From contig CAITZM010000156.1 in assembly GCA_903896925.1 (NCBI GenBank), positions 1 through 64,000 on the forward strand: a stretch of 64,000 nt of DNA, in the 5' to 3' direction. The translations under genes and the position numbers were made by a program. The number at the start of each line of letters is the position of its first letter. The stretch's first letter is position 1. This DNA comes from an uncultured Lentisphaerota bacterium (GTDB taxonomy: Bacteria; Verrucomicrobiota; Kiritimatiellia; CAIQIC01). Under the pieces are notes generated by a model. That model saw only the letters and a program-made list of their open reading frames with translations. It did not search any database and had not been told where the DNA came from. Shown here in pieces: positions 56,085 to 64,000 of this stretch.

Positions 56085-57884
56085 ATGATGAATTTACGGT
56101 TCAGGGTGGTCGCGGTCGCCATGGTCGCTGCAGCGTCTGCCTCCGCAACGCTGCCGGTGTATCAGCCGAAGGTGGAGCTCAATGACATCTACTTCCCGCA
56201 TCCCGGCGCAGAGCCGCTGCTGCGCTATAATCACGACGTGGACATCGTGAAGTTTAAGGGCCGCTTCTTCGCGGCGTGGAACGCCAACGAAAACCGCGGC
56301 GAGGACAAGCCGGGACAATACAACTATATGAGCGTGAGCGACGACTTTGCGCATTGGTCCAAGCCCGTGCGGATGTTCACCGCCGGTGCCGGTGCCGCCA
56401 ATCCCGTGGAGAGCGACAACCAGTGGCAGCCGGGCTTCATCAACTGGAAGGACGAGACGCTCTTCTGCGCGTGGAGCGATTTCGTGGCCCGGCGCGTGTA
56501 TGTGGCGGTTTCCACCGACGGCCTCCGTTGGAACAACGTCGAAGTCGCCAACGCGCCTGGTGCGCTCACGGGCAAGGCGTGCGGCTTTCCGACGAATCAC
56601 GGTCTCATGACGCGGAAGGGCGTCATGCTTTTCCCGTGCAGCATCCCCTTCACCGACACCCCGCGCGCCCTCGTTGGCAAAACGCGCTATGCCGGCGTGC
56701 TGCGCAGCGAGGATGGCGGGAAGACGTGGACGTGGAGCGATCCGATCGAGGCGGTGACCTGGACGCAAGCCGGTGAAAAACCGGCGGAGTTCGGCGGCGA
56801 AACGATCACGCTCTGGGAGCCGATGCTGTTCGAGCAGGCAGATGGGAAAATCGGACTGCTGATTCGCAATTCGACGGCACAGGAAAACCCGGAGCGCATG
56901 GAGAAGCCACACCGGATGCTGCTTTATGCGACGAGCAGCGACGCGGGAAAGACGTGGACGAAGGCGCGGACGGTTGAAGTGGACACGGTTTGCTCGCGCA
57001 GCTATGCCGTCTCCGGCGTCAGTGCGGGAGTCTGCAACTGTAGCGGCGGTCTGCGACCGCCGTCCGAGGTTTGCGGTACTTGCGGCGGTCACAGACCGCC
57101 GCTACAGGGCACGCCCGACAGCCTGTTGATGGTGATGAACGACAACAACGTCCGCGTGCCGGAACGCATCAACCACGACCGCTATTTTCTGTCGCTCTAC
57201 GGCTCGCCAGTTTGCGATCCCGACCTGCTGCTGCCGGGGCCGGTCGTGCAACCGCAGGGTGGTTGCGCGTATTATCCGAACGGTTTTGTGGATGGTGGCA
57301 AGCTCTACATCGCCTACACCTATCAAGGCGGCATCCACAGCAGCGTGATCGCGCCGCTGCCGGATTTCGCGCAGCCGTTTCTGTTGCCGCGCGCGGGGCG
57401 CGCGGGGCTGAAGCTCGAAGACGGCATCGCGCACTTCGGCCAGCGGCAGTCGAGCCTTGGTCTTGTCCTGTCGGAGCAACTGACGCGGCAGCCGAAGCTG
57501 CGCCTCGCGTTCGACGTGAATGTGCGATGCTACAACGGCGGCGACTGGCCGCTGCTGACGCTAGGCGGCAAGACGCGCAATGGAACGACGTTGCGTGTGA
57601 TCTATAGTGAAGAGGCCAAGGCCGATGTCTTCCAGGTCGCCATCGGCGGCAACAAGTGGGCCGATCTCGCGCCGTGCAAGCTGAAGACGTGGCATCACGT
57701 CGAGCTCGAGCTGATGGCGGACGGCTTGTCGGTCTCCATCAACGGTGCGCCCGCGCAGACCTTTAAGCGCGCGCTGCTGCGGAAAATTTGTTTCGGCGGC
57801 CTCTACGCGGCGCCGCCGTGGCCGATGGGCATGTCGCCCAACAACGATGTGCAGGTGAAACTGGATTCGATCAAGGTCGAGTGA
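56085..57884 (+). CDS. Sialidase-like BNR protein with a LamG-like C-terminus
   Basis: A 599-residue exported protein (signal MMNLRFRVVAVAMVAAASASA). The six-bladed propeller has Asp boxes SEDGGKTWTWSD and SSDAGKTWTKAR; residues 445-599 are a LamG-like domain (LRLAFDVNVRCYNGGDWP). A 66-bp REP-like element (57040-57105) is translated in frame as residues about 319-341, giving the odd segment CSGGLRPPSEVCGTCGGHRP inside the propeller, likely in a loop. The arginine triad of true sialidases could not be confirmed. It lies in the operon with the transporter. Confidence 0.85.
   Translation: MMNLRFRVVAVAMVAAASASATLPVYQPKVELNDIYFPHPGAEPLLRYNHDVDIVKFKGRFFAAWNANENRGEDKPGQYNYMSVSDDFAHWSKPVRMFTAGAGAANPVESDNQWQPGFINWKDETLFCAWSDFVARRVYVAVSTDGLRWNNVEVANAPGALTGKACGFPTNHGLMTRKGVMLFPCSIPFTDTPRALVGKTRYAGVLRSEDGGKTWTWSDPIEAVTWTQAGEKPAEFGGETITLWEPMLFEQADGKIGLLIRNSTAQENPERMEKPHRMLLYATSSDAGKTWTKARTVEVDTVCSRSYAVSGVSAGVCNCSGGLRPPSEVCGTCGGHRPPLQGTPDSLLMVMNDNNVRVPERINHDRYFLSLYGSPVCDPDLLLPGPVVQPQGGCAYYPNGFVDGGKLYIAYTYQGGIHSSVIAPLPDFAQPFLLPRAGRAGLKLEDGIAHFGQRQSSLGLVLSEQLTRQPKLRLAFDVNVRCYNGGDWPLLTLGGKTRNGTTLRVIYSEEAKADVFQVAIGGNKWADLAPCKLKTWHHVELELMADGLSVSINGAPAQTFKRALLRKICFGGLYAAPPWPMGMSPNNDVQVKLDSIKVE
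57040..57105. repeat. REP-like element inserted in a coding region
   Basis: GTAG (57040) heads CGGCGGTCTGCGACCGCCG, and CGGCGGTCACAGACCGCCG ends in CTAC (57102-57105); heads outward. Its 66 bases are a multiple of three, so the frame of the sialidase-like gene is kept. The same hairpin occurs at 9473. Confidence 0.85.
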
Positions 57885-57898
57885 GCGTGGAGGAAACC

Positions 57899-59773
57899 AT
57901 GAAGAAGACATGTTGCAAGTTGATGCTGGCTGCCGTTTTGGCGTACACCGCCGGCGCCGCCGAGAAACCCGTGGCGCCCGCCACCGATCCGCGGCTGATT
58001 TCCACCGGCCGGATTATTCCGAGCGAAGGTTATGCCGATCAGCCCTACATCGTGAAAACCGATGACGGTGCGTGGCTGTGCGTCATGACGACCGGCGTGG
58101 GCAAGGAGGGCGCGGGCGGCCAGCACGTGGTCTCGATGCGCAGCAAGGACCAGGGCCGCACGTGGGAGCAGATCGTGCCTCTCGAACCGGCCGATGGCCC
58201 CGAGGCGAGCTACGCGGTGCTGCTCAAGGTGCCCGGCGGCCGCATCTACGCCTTCTATAACCACAACACTGACCGCGTGCCGGAGGTCAAGCGCGAGGAC
58301 AAGGGCGTTTATAAGCGCGTGGATTCGCTCGGCCACTACGTCTTCAAGTTCAGCGACGACCATGGATGCTCATGGTCGGCCAAGCGCTACGAAATCTCGC
58401 TGCGCGAGTTCGAGTGCGACCGCAACAACGTCTACGGCGGCAAGCTGCGGTTCTTCTGGAACGTCGGCCGCCCGCTGATCCTCGGCGACGCGGCGGTCAT
58501 GGTGATGCACAAGGTCGGCGCCATGGGCGACGGTTTCTTCGCGCAGTCGGAAGGCGCGTTCTTCGCGAGCAAGAACATCCTGACCGAGCGCGACCCGGAG
58601 AAGATCACGTTCGAGACCCTGCCCGATGGCGACAAGGGCCTGCGCACGCCGTCCGGCGGCGGACGCGTGGCGGAGGAGCAGAGCATCGTCAAGTTGAGCG
58701 ACGGCTCGCTCTACTGCGTCTACCGCACGATCGATGGCTGGCCGACCTGCGCCTACAGCCGCGACGGCGGTCACACGTGGAGCGCGCCTGCCTACAAAAC
58801 CTACACGCCCGACGGCCAGCGCGTGAAACATCCGCGCGCGGCGAACTTCGCGTGGAACTGTTCGAATGGAAAATTCCTCTATTGGTTCCACAACCATGGC
58901 GGCAAGTTCGTCGGCGAACTCGGCGCGAATGGCAAGGGCGGACGCAGCCCCTACGACGACCGCAACCCCGCGTGGCTGATGGCCGGCCAGGAGATCACCA
59001 CTCCGCAGGGCAAGATGATCGCGTGGTCGCAGCCGGAAATTCTGCTCTACGACGACGATCCCTATATCCGCATGAGTTATCCAGACCTCGTGGAAGAGGG
59101 CGGAAAGTTCTTCGTCACCGAGACGCAGAAGACCATCGGCCACCTGCACGAGATTCCGACGGCGCTCGTGAACGGGCTCTTCAGCCAGTTCACCAGCCGC
59201 AAGGTGGCGACCAACTCGCTTGCGCTCAAGGCGACCGCCGCCCAGCTCGCGGCGCATGAGGCGCCGATGCCCAAGCTGCCGGAGTTCAACAAGCGCGACA
59301 ACAAGTCGGAGACGATGTGCGGGATGGATCTGCGCACCGGCTTCAGCGTGGATCTCTGGCTGCAGCTCGATGCGCTCACCGGCGGACAAATCATCCTCGA
59401 CAGCCGCAACGCCGCGGGGCAGGGGGTGCTTGTGACGACGACGGAGAACGGTGCGCTCAAGCTCACGCTCAACGACGGCCGGCAGGAAGTCAGCTGGGCG
59501 GGCGATGCCGGCAAGCTCGTCGCGGGCCAGCCGCAGCACGTCGTCATGACGGTGGATGGCGGTCCGAAGATCATCACCTTCGTCATCAACGGCGTACTCT
59601 GCGATGGCGGCGACGAGCGCCAGTTCGGTTGGGGCCGCTACAGCGCGACCTTCCGCACGCCCAACGGCGCCGCGACGGCGAAGCTCGCGCCGGTCGTCCG
59701 CGCGCTGCGCATCTACACCCGTGCGCTCCGCACCAGCGAGGCCGTCGGCAACTTCCGCGCCGGCTCTCCGTGA
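57899..59773 (+). CDS. Sialidase-like BNR protein with a LamG domain
   Basis: A 624-residue exported protein (signal MKKTCCKLMLAAVLAYTAGA; start 57899 with GGAGG upstream). Propeller Asp boxes are SKDQGRTWEQ, SDDHGCSWSA and SRDGGHTWSAP. GYADQPYIVKTDDGAWLCV and GRVAEEQSIVKLSDGSLYCV are typical of exo-alpha-sialidase-like glycosidases. Residues 480-624 are a LamG domain (TGFSVDLWLQLDALTGGQII). It lies 14 bases after a paralogous gene, from which it differs in length and loops. Substrate unknown. Confidence 0.88.
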   Translation: MKKTCCKLMLAAVLAYTAGAAEKPVAPATDPRLISTGRIIPSEGYADQPYIVKTDDGAWLCVMTTGVGKEGAGGQHVVSMRSKDQGRTWEQIVPLEPADGPEASYAVLLKVPGGRIYAFYNHNTDRVPEVKREDKGVYKRVDSLGHYVFKFSDDHGCSWSAKRYEISLREFECDRNNVYGGKLRFFWNVGRPLILGDAAVMVMHKVGAMGDGFFAQSEGAFFASKNILTERDPEKITFETLPDGDKGLRTPSGGGRVAEEQSIVKLSDGSLYCVYRTIDGWPTCAYSRDGGHTWSAPAYKTYTPDGQRVKHPRAANFAWNCSNGKFLYWFHNHGGKFVGELGANGKGGRSPYDDRNPAWLMAGQEITTPQGKMIAWSQPEILLYDDDPYIRMSYPDLVEEGGKFFVTETQKTIGHLHEIPTALVNGLFSQFTSRKVATNSLALKATAAQLAAHEAPMPKLPEFNKRDNKSETMCGMDLRTGFSVDLWLQLDALTGGQIILDSRNAAGQGVLVTTTENGALKLTLNDGRQEVSWAGDAGKLVAGQPQHVVMTVDGGPKIITFVINGVLCDGGDERQFGWGRYSATFRTPNGAATAKLAPVVRALRIYTRALRTSEAVGNFRAGSP

Positions 59774-59782
59774 TGAAGAGAT

Positions 59783-59840
59783 AACAAAATCATGGTTACA
59801 AAATCATGCAGACAGCTGATTCAGTACGTATGATTTTGTT
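59783..59840. promoter_or_regulatory. AACAAAATCAT repeats, direct and inverted
   Basis: AACAAAATCAT at 59783-59793, ACAAAATCAT again at 59798-59807, and the inverted copy ATGATTTTGTT at 59830-59840. This AT-rich gap after the sialidase-like gene stands out from its GC-rich surroundings. It could be a terminator-like hairpin or a binding site for the operon that starts at 59925. Confidence 0.45.
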
Positions 59841-59924
59841 AAATAACTCCATGGACACGCTCATGCGACATGGACAAAGAGTGGGTCGTCCACCTCTTGG
59901 ACAACCTGATGAGGAGCTGATGCG

Positions 59925-60641
59925 ATGAAGAGCCTGTTATTGTCGGGTTTGATGGCATTGGCGGGTGTGGCGGGCGCGGCCGAGCCGCAGCTGCGCATCG
60001 TCTTGGCGGGCGATTCCACGGTCACCGACAAGTCCGGCTGGGGCCGCGCATTCGCAGAGCGGCTGGCACCCGGCGTGACCTGTTCCAACACGGCGCATGG
60101 CGGGGAGAGCACGAGGAGCTGCCTCGACAGCGGCCGTTGGGCGCAAGCGGTGGCGCTGCATCCGACACATGTGCTGATCCAGTTCGGCCACAACGATATG
60201 CCGGGCAAGGGGCCGAAACGAGAGACCGATCCGAAAACAACCTACCGCGCCAACCTCATCCGGTTCGTGGAGGATGTCCGCGCCACCGGCGCGCAGCCGA
60301 TCCTGGTGACCTCGATTCCGCGTCGCACGTTCAAGGATGGCAAGCTCGTCGGCGAGCTCGCTCCCTACGTGGAGGCGGCGCGCGCGGTAGCCTCGGACAA
60401 GAAGGTGCCGCTGGCCGATCTCTACAAGAAAAGCGTCGAGGCCATTGAGAAACTCGGCCCGGAAGCGAGCGAGGAACTGGGGCCCATGGGCAAGGACGGC
60501 AAGCGCGACCACACGCATCTGGCCAAGCCCGGGCAGGAGTTGACGGCGAAACTGCTGGTGGAGGAGTTGTGCCGGGTCGTCCCGGACCTCGCCGGCGCCT
60601 TCCGCAAGGAGCAACCCGCAGGAGAAGAAACAGCGCGATGA
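59925..60641 (+). CDS. Rhamnogalacturonan acetylesterase-like SGNH hydrolase
   Basis: A 238-residue exported esterase (signal MKSLLLSGLMALAGVAGA). Block I is IVLAGDSTVTDKSGWG, block II TAHGGESTRS, block III QFGHNDMPGKG, and the Asp-His pair is in RDHTHLAKPG, matching the rhamnogalacturonan acetylesterase family (CE12). It probably deacetylates pectin-type or other acetylated glycans. Its stop overlaps the next start (ATGA), the first of two such couplings in this operon. Confidence 0.9.
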   Translation: MKSLLLSGLMALAGVAGAAEPQLRIVLAGDSTVTDKSGWGRAFAERLAPGVTCSNTAHGGESTRSCLDSGRWAQAVALHPTHVLIQFGHNDMPGKGPKRETDPKTTYRANLIRFVEDVRATGAQPILVTSIPRRTFKDGKLVGELAPYVEAARAVASDKKVPLADLYKKSVEAIEKLGPEASEELGPMGKDGKRDHTHLAKPGQELTAKLLVEELCRVVPDLAGAFRKEQPAGEETAR

Positions 60642-62530
60642 AGAAAGCGCTCCCTCTGTTTGTCGCGATGCTGTTGCTGCCGCCAGCCGCAATGACGAGC
60701 CTTGCCGACGAATGGTTCGCGCCGTTCCAGCGCGTGGCCGATTACAAGCCCAAAGGGCCCGAGCATTGTTTCCGACAGTTCAATATTGATTGGAGCTGGA
60801 TTGCGCTGCGACCGGACCAGCTCCCGGAGTTTCTCAGTGAGGCGGACCCGGTCGCGCTCGCAGAGTTTTGCCAGCGGATGCACATGGATGGGACCGTCGT
60901 CATGGCCGTGCCGCATCACGGCTACTGCACCTTTGAGACGCGCGTGGGCGCGAAGTTCCCCGGAATGAAGGGTGACTGGTTCGGACGGACGATCTCGGAG
61001 CTGCACAAGCGCAAGATCGCCGCCTTCGGCTACGTCACGCTGAACTGGAATTGGAAGTTCATCCGCGAGAATCTCGGCCGCGATTTCATCCATGGCCGGC
61101 CGGACGCCGAGGGCGTATGCGCGTCGCGTTGCGTGATTTGCCTCAATGCGCCGGGTTACCTCGAGCTCGTGGAGGCCTACACGCGCGAGGTGCTGGAGAA
61201 CTACCCGGTGGACGGGATGCGCTGGGACATCCTGATCTCGGCGAAGCAGGGTGGTTTGCATGGATCGTCGGATTGCACGTGCGAGGGATGCCGGGGGCTG
61301 TTCCGCGAACTGTATGGGCAGGAGCTGACGCGGTGGCAGGATTTCGACCAGCGGCGGCACATGGATTTCCACATCGCCACCACCACGCGGGCGGTGGAGC
61401 GGTTGCGCGCGCTCTGCAAGCGCATCAAACCCTCCGTGCCGGTCTGGCAGAACGGACTGAACAGCTACCACGAGAACAGCCTGAACGTCGGGCGGCTGCT
61501 GGACATCGCCTACAATGAGTTTGGCGATCCCTTCCGGCTGCTGCTGGCCCGGGGCGCGACCGGCAAGTCCGCCGCGATCAACGGCCTGATGAACAAGGCG
61601 GGGTGGGATCCCGGCAAGCCGCTCGCACCACTAGTTCATCACGAGTGGCGGGCCTGTCTCGCGCTCGGCGGGCGTTGCTACTCCTACTATGGTCATAAAC
61701 TCACGAATCACAGAACGCTCTTGCCCAACGAGGCCATGCAAGCCTGGCATCGGGAGCAGCTCGCGCCGTTCTACGCGATGGTCAGCCAGCTTGAACCGTG
61801 GTTGCAGGACGCCACGCCCGTGTCGCAGGTTGGTGTCGTGTTTTCCGAGGCCACGCGGTTTCGCTTTCCGAACGGCGACCGCGCACCCTACATCAGCGCG
61901 CTGGAGCCGATCGCCACGAACAGCCTTCAGCGCAGTGCACCGGTCGAGTTCATTAACGCGCTGGACCTGGGCGATCCGCAGAAGAACATCGCGCGTTTCA
62001 AGCTGCTGATCCTGCCGCGCACCTCCGGTCTCTCCGCCACCGAACTTGACAGCTTGCGGCACTACGTCCGCGAAGGGGGCAGCCTGCTGGTCGGCGGCGA
62101 TGCGTTGCGGCATGATGCGCAGGGAAAGGAACTGGGCTTCTTTGCGTTGGCCAAGGAACTGGATATGGAGCGCGGCGCTGTGCCGCCTCCCTCGCTGCGC
62201 GTCCGGCCCTATGGCAAGGGCAGAATGGCCTGCATCGCCGACGTATCGCAAACCGCGATTGACCAATTGGCCGGCCCCGCACCGCTCACCGTTCAACCGC
62301 CGGAGAACCGCGTCATCCTCACGCATCAGGAGCGACAGCATCGTTGGGTGCTGCATCTGTTGGACGATGGCCCTTGCACCGTGGAGCTTCGCCGCGAGTT
62401 TGCCGCGCCGACCCGGGTGATGGCCCGGTATCCCGCGTCAGGCTGGACGTATGCCGTGGAGTCGACCGGTACGGGACTGCGGATTCAAACCGTTGGCCAA
62501 GCCGCGGATAGAATATTGGTGCTTGAATGA
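60638..62530 (+). CDS. Glycosidase-like protein with a beta-galactosidase-type trimerisation domain
   Basis: A 630-residue exported protein (signal MKKALPLFVAMLLLPPAAMTS; GGAGAAG upstream). Residues 30-370 form a TIM barrel of the hypothetical GHL6/GH42-related type (FNIDWSWIALRPDQLPEF, AFGYVTLNWNWKFIREN, YPVDGMRWDILIS, WQNGLNSYH). Residues 400-540 resemble the flavodoxin-like trimerisation domain of GH42 (VSQVGVVFSEATRF, FKLLILPRTSGLSATELDSL, GGSLLVGGDALR). The family is not assigned with certainty. It is coupled by ATGA overlaps to genes on both sides. Confidence 0.78.
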   Translation: MKKALPLFVAMLLLPPAAMTSLADEWFAPFQRVADYKPKGPEHCFRQFNIDWSWIALRPDQLPEFLSEADPVALAEFCQRMHMDGTVVMAVPHHGYCTFETRVGAKFPGMKGDWFGRTISELHKRKIAAFGYVTLNWNWKFIRENLGRDFIHGRPDAEGVCASRCVICLNAPGYLELVEAYTREVLENYPVDGMRWDILISAKQGGLHGSSDCTCEGCRGLFRELYGQELTRWQDFDQRRHMDFHIATTTRAVERLRALCKRIKPSVPVWQNGLNSYHENSLNVGRLLDIAYNEFGDPFRLLLARGATGKSAAINGLMNKAGWDPGKPLAPLVHHEWRACLALGGRCYSYYGHKLTNHRTLLPNEAMQAWHREQLAPFYAMVSQLEPWLQDATPVSQVGVVFSEATRFRFPNGDRAPYISALEPIATNSLQRSAPVEFINALDLGDPQKNIARFKLLILPRTSGLSATELDSLRHYVREGGSLLVGGDALRHDAQGKELGFFALAKELDMERGAVPPPSLRVRPYGKGRMACIADVSQTAIDQLAGPAPLTVQPPENRVILTHQERQHRWVLHLLDDGPCTVELRREFAAPTRVMARYPASGWTYAVESTGTGLRIQTVGQAADRILVLE

Positions 62531-64000
62531 AACCTAGCTTCACGCTCCTCACCGCCCTCCTGCTCGCGCCGCTGGCCGCGCTGCATGCCGCGACTCCGAC
62601 TTCGCAGGAGAACTCGATCGCGCAGCAATGGGCGCAGAGCAAGGTCTTCGCCGACAACGCGAAGGCACCGTTCAGCTTCTCGGTCGGTGGCAAGTCCTCA
62701 AGTGAAGTGCTGCGTGATTGGAAGCGCACGGGCGCTGAATGCGACCTCGGTGCGCAACGTCGCGAGCGCACGCGTACGTGGACGGACGAGACGTCCGGTT
62801 TGCAGGTGCGCCTCGTGGCCACCGAGTATGCGGGCTTCCCGGTCGTGGAGTGGACCGTGTGGCTGAAAAATACGGGCAAGGCCGACACGGCCCTCATCGA
62901 AAGCATCCAAGGACTCGACTTTGCGGTCGAATGTGAGAACGCAGGCGAGTTTGTTTTACACGGCGTGCGGGGCGATTCGTGCCTGCCGGAGAGTTTTCGT
63001 CCGTATGCGCTCAAGCTCGGGCCGGATGCGATGAAGCGTTGTTCACCGCCGGTCGCGGGCGACAAGGTGTCGGGCAAATCGTCGGACGGGCCGGATGGCT
63101 GGCCGTATTGGAATTTGCAACGGCCTGGCGGTGGCATCATCCTCGCGGTCGGCTGGCCGGGGCAATGGGAGGCGACGTTTGCGCGCGATCACGAGCATGG
63201 TTTGCGCGTGAAGGCCGGGCAGCAGCTCACGCATCTCGTGTTGAAGCCGGGCGAGGAGATGCGCACGCCGTCCATCACGCTGCTGTTCTGGCAGGGTGGG
63301 GATGTCGTGCGCGCGCAGAACCTCTGGCGCTCCTGGTATGTCACCCACGTGTTGCCGCGCATCGAAGGCGCTCCGCAGGCGCCGACAACACAGATTCAGG
63401 TGGACGGCTCGCTCGCCAACTGGCCGAACGTGCAGAGGTATCTCGACACGGGCATCAAGCCCGACATCTGCTGGCGTGACGCGGGCGGTGGTAACACGTG
63501 GTATCCGAGTGCCGGCGGTCCCTTCACCGATCCGAAAAAGATCTGGCTCAACACCGGCACCTGGGAGGTCGATGCCGCAAAGTATCCGCAGGGTTTCAGG
63601 CCGTTCAGCGACAAGGTGCGCGCGAACGGCATGCAGTTCCTGCTCTGGTTCGAGCCTGAGCGCGTGGGCGACCCCCATTCATGGCTCGGCAAGCAGCATC
63701 CCGAGTGGCTCATGCCCGGCAACAGCGCGGGTGACGTGCTTAACCTCGGCGATCTCGCCGCGCTCAAGTGGCTCATCGAGCACATCGACGGCATGGTGAG
63801 GTCGCAGGGCCTCGACTGGTATCGCGAAGACCTGAACGGCGGTAACTACGGCACCGCATGGCGAAAGCACGACGCGCCCGACCGCCAGGGCATCACCGAG
63901 AATCTCTACGTCCAGGGTCATCTTGCCTTTTGGGATGAACTGCGCCGGCGAAATCCGCACCTGCGGATCGACTCCTGCGCCTCGGGCGGGCGTCGCAACG
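62527..64000 (+). CDS. GH36 alpha-galactosidase (3' truncated by the window)
   Basis: The first 491 residues of a GH36 enzyme; the frame is still open at base 64000. The signal is MKPSFTLLTALLLAPLAALHA. After the N-terminal beta-sandwich (FPVVEWTVWLKNTGKADTAL) the barrel shows QFLLWFEPERVGDPHSWL, the nucleophile region DWYREDLNGG with Asp435, and IDSCASGGRRN with Asp482 as acid/base. It should remove terminal alpha-galactose. The start overlaps the previous stop by four bases, so the esterase, glycosidase and GH36 genes form one operon. Confidence 0.95.
   Translation, partial: MKPSFTLLTALLLAPLAALHAATPTSQENSIAQQWAQSKVFADNAKAPFSFSVGGKSSSEVLRDWKRTGAECDLGAQRRERTRTWTDETSGLQVRLVATEYAGFPVVEWTVWLKNTGKADTALIESIQGLDFAVECENAGEFVLHGVRGDSCLPESFRPYALKLGPDAMKRCSPPVAGDKVSGKSSDGPDGWPYWNLQRPGGGIILAVGWPGQWEATFARDHEHGLRVKAGQQLTHLVLKPGEEMRTPSITLLFWQGGDVVRAQNLWRSWYVTHVLPRIEGAPQAPTTQIQVDGSLANWPNVQRYLDTGIKPDICWRDAGGGNTWYPSAGGPFTDPKKIWLNTGTWEVDAAKYPQGFRPFSDKVRANGMQFLLWFEPERVGDPHSWLGKQHPEWLMPGNSAGDVLNLGDLAALKWLIEHIDGMVRSQGLDWYREDLNGGNYGTAWRKHDAPDRQGITENLYVQGHLAFWDELRRRNPHLRIDSCASGGRRN

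Overview
The window comes from a GC-rich (coding lines sampled by eye are near 68% GC) Gram-negative bacterium with a large secreted carbohydrate-degrading repertoire. Tat- and Sec-exported formylglycine-type sulfatases, Gfo/Idh/MocA oxidoreductase, GH20, GH36, GH123-like and agarase-like hydrolases, a heparinase II/III-like lyase, sialidase-like BNR proteins, PQQ-propeller protein and glycyl radical chemistry together suggest an anaerobic member of the PVC superphylum (Kiritimatiellota, Verrucomicrobiota or Lentisphaerota). That placement is inference; no rRNA or tRNA gene was recognised.

Layout. 1-1404 is the 3' end of mutS, followed by a degenerate 21-bp tandem repeat. 1937-6758 holds a collagen-like protein, then a lower-GC island (a hypothetical gene, a cytosine methyltransferase fused to a BsuBI/PstI-type endonuclease, and Vsr), then a fibronectin-III-like protein. 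7024-21617 is mixed: an orphan chimeric antitoxin, an oxidoreductase, an SGNH protein, an esterase, an unassigned glycosidase, a heparinase-like lyase, a PQQ protein, a CopG/PIN toxin-antitoxin pair and small envelope proteins. 21916-31273 is a long operon for a YbhGFSR/CecR-type ABC exporter: TetR regulator, membrane fusion protein, two ATPases, TolC-like channel, two permeases, plus an EFR1-type flavodoxin/ferredoxin membrane protein and a GxxExxY nuclease-like gene. 35614-41394 (minus) is a coupled operon of amidohydrolase, GH20-like enzyme, glycyl radical activase and HypD-like glycyl radical enzyme. 41902-52668 carries two sulfatases around a minus-strand operon of agarase-like GH, DUF4091 protein, S1/P1-PLC-fold protein and membrane protein. 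52842-64000 is a LacI-regulator/MFS-transporter/sialidase-like block followed by a coupled esterase, glycosidase and GH36 alpha-galactosidase operon running off the end.

The most striking feature is repeats. Five copies of a GAGG element (termini AACCACAGAGG...CCTCTGTGGTT) occupy five successive junctions of the ABC operon and I saw none elsewhere; one copy contains the GxxExxY PD-(D/E)XK gene between its two arms, so the other four look like internally deleted derivatives. One copy has become the translated leader and signal peptide of the TolC-like protein. Separately, many GTAG-headed palindromes (REP/BIME-like) lie in intergenic gaps and, in frame, inside three exported-protein genes. A third motif, TTTTCCAAGGCTTGGAAA, is dispersed and also nested inside two GAGG copies. 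No REP transposase lies in the window.
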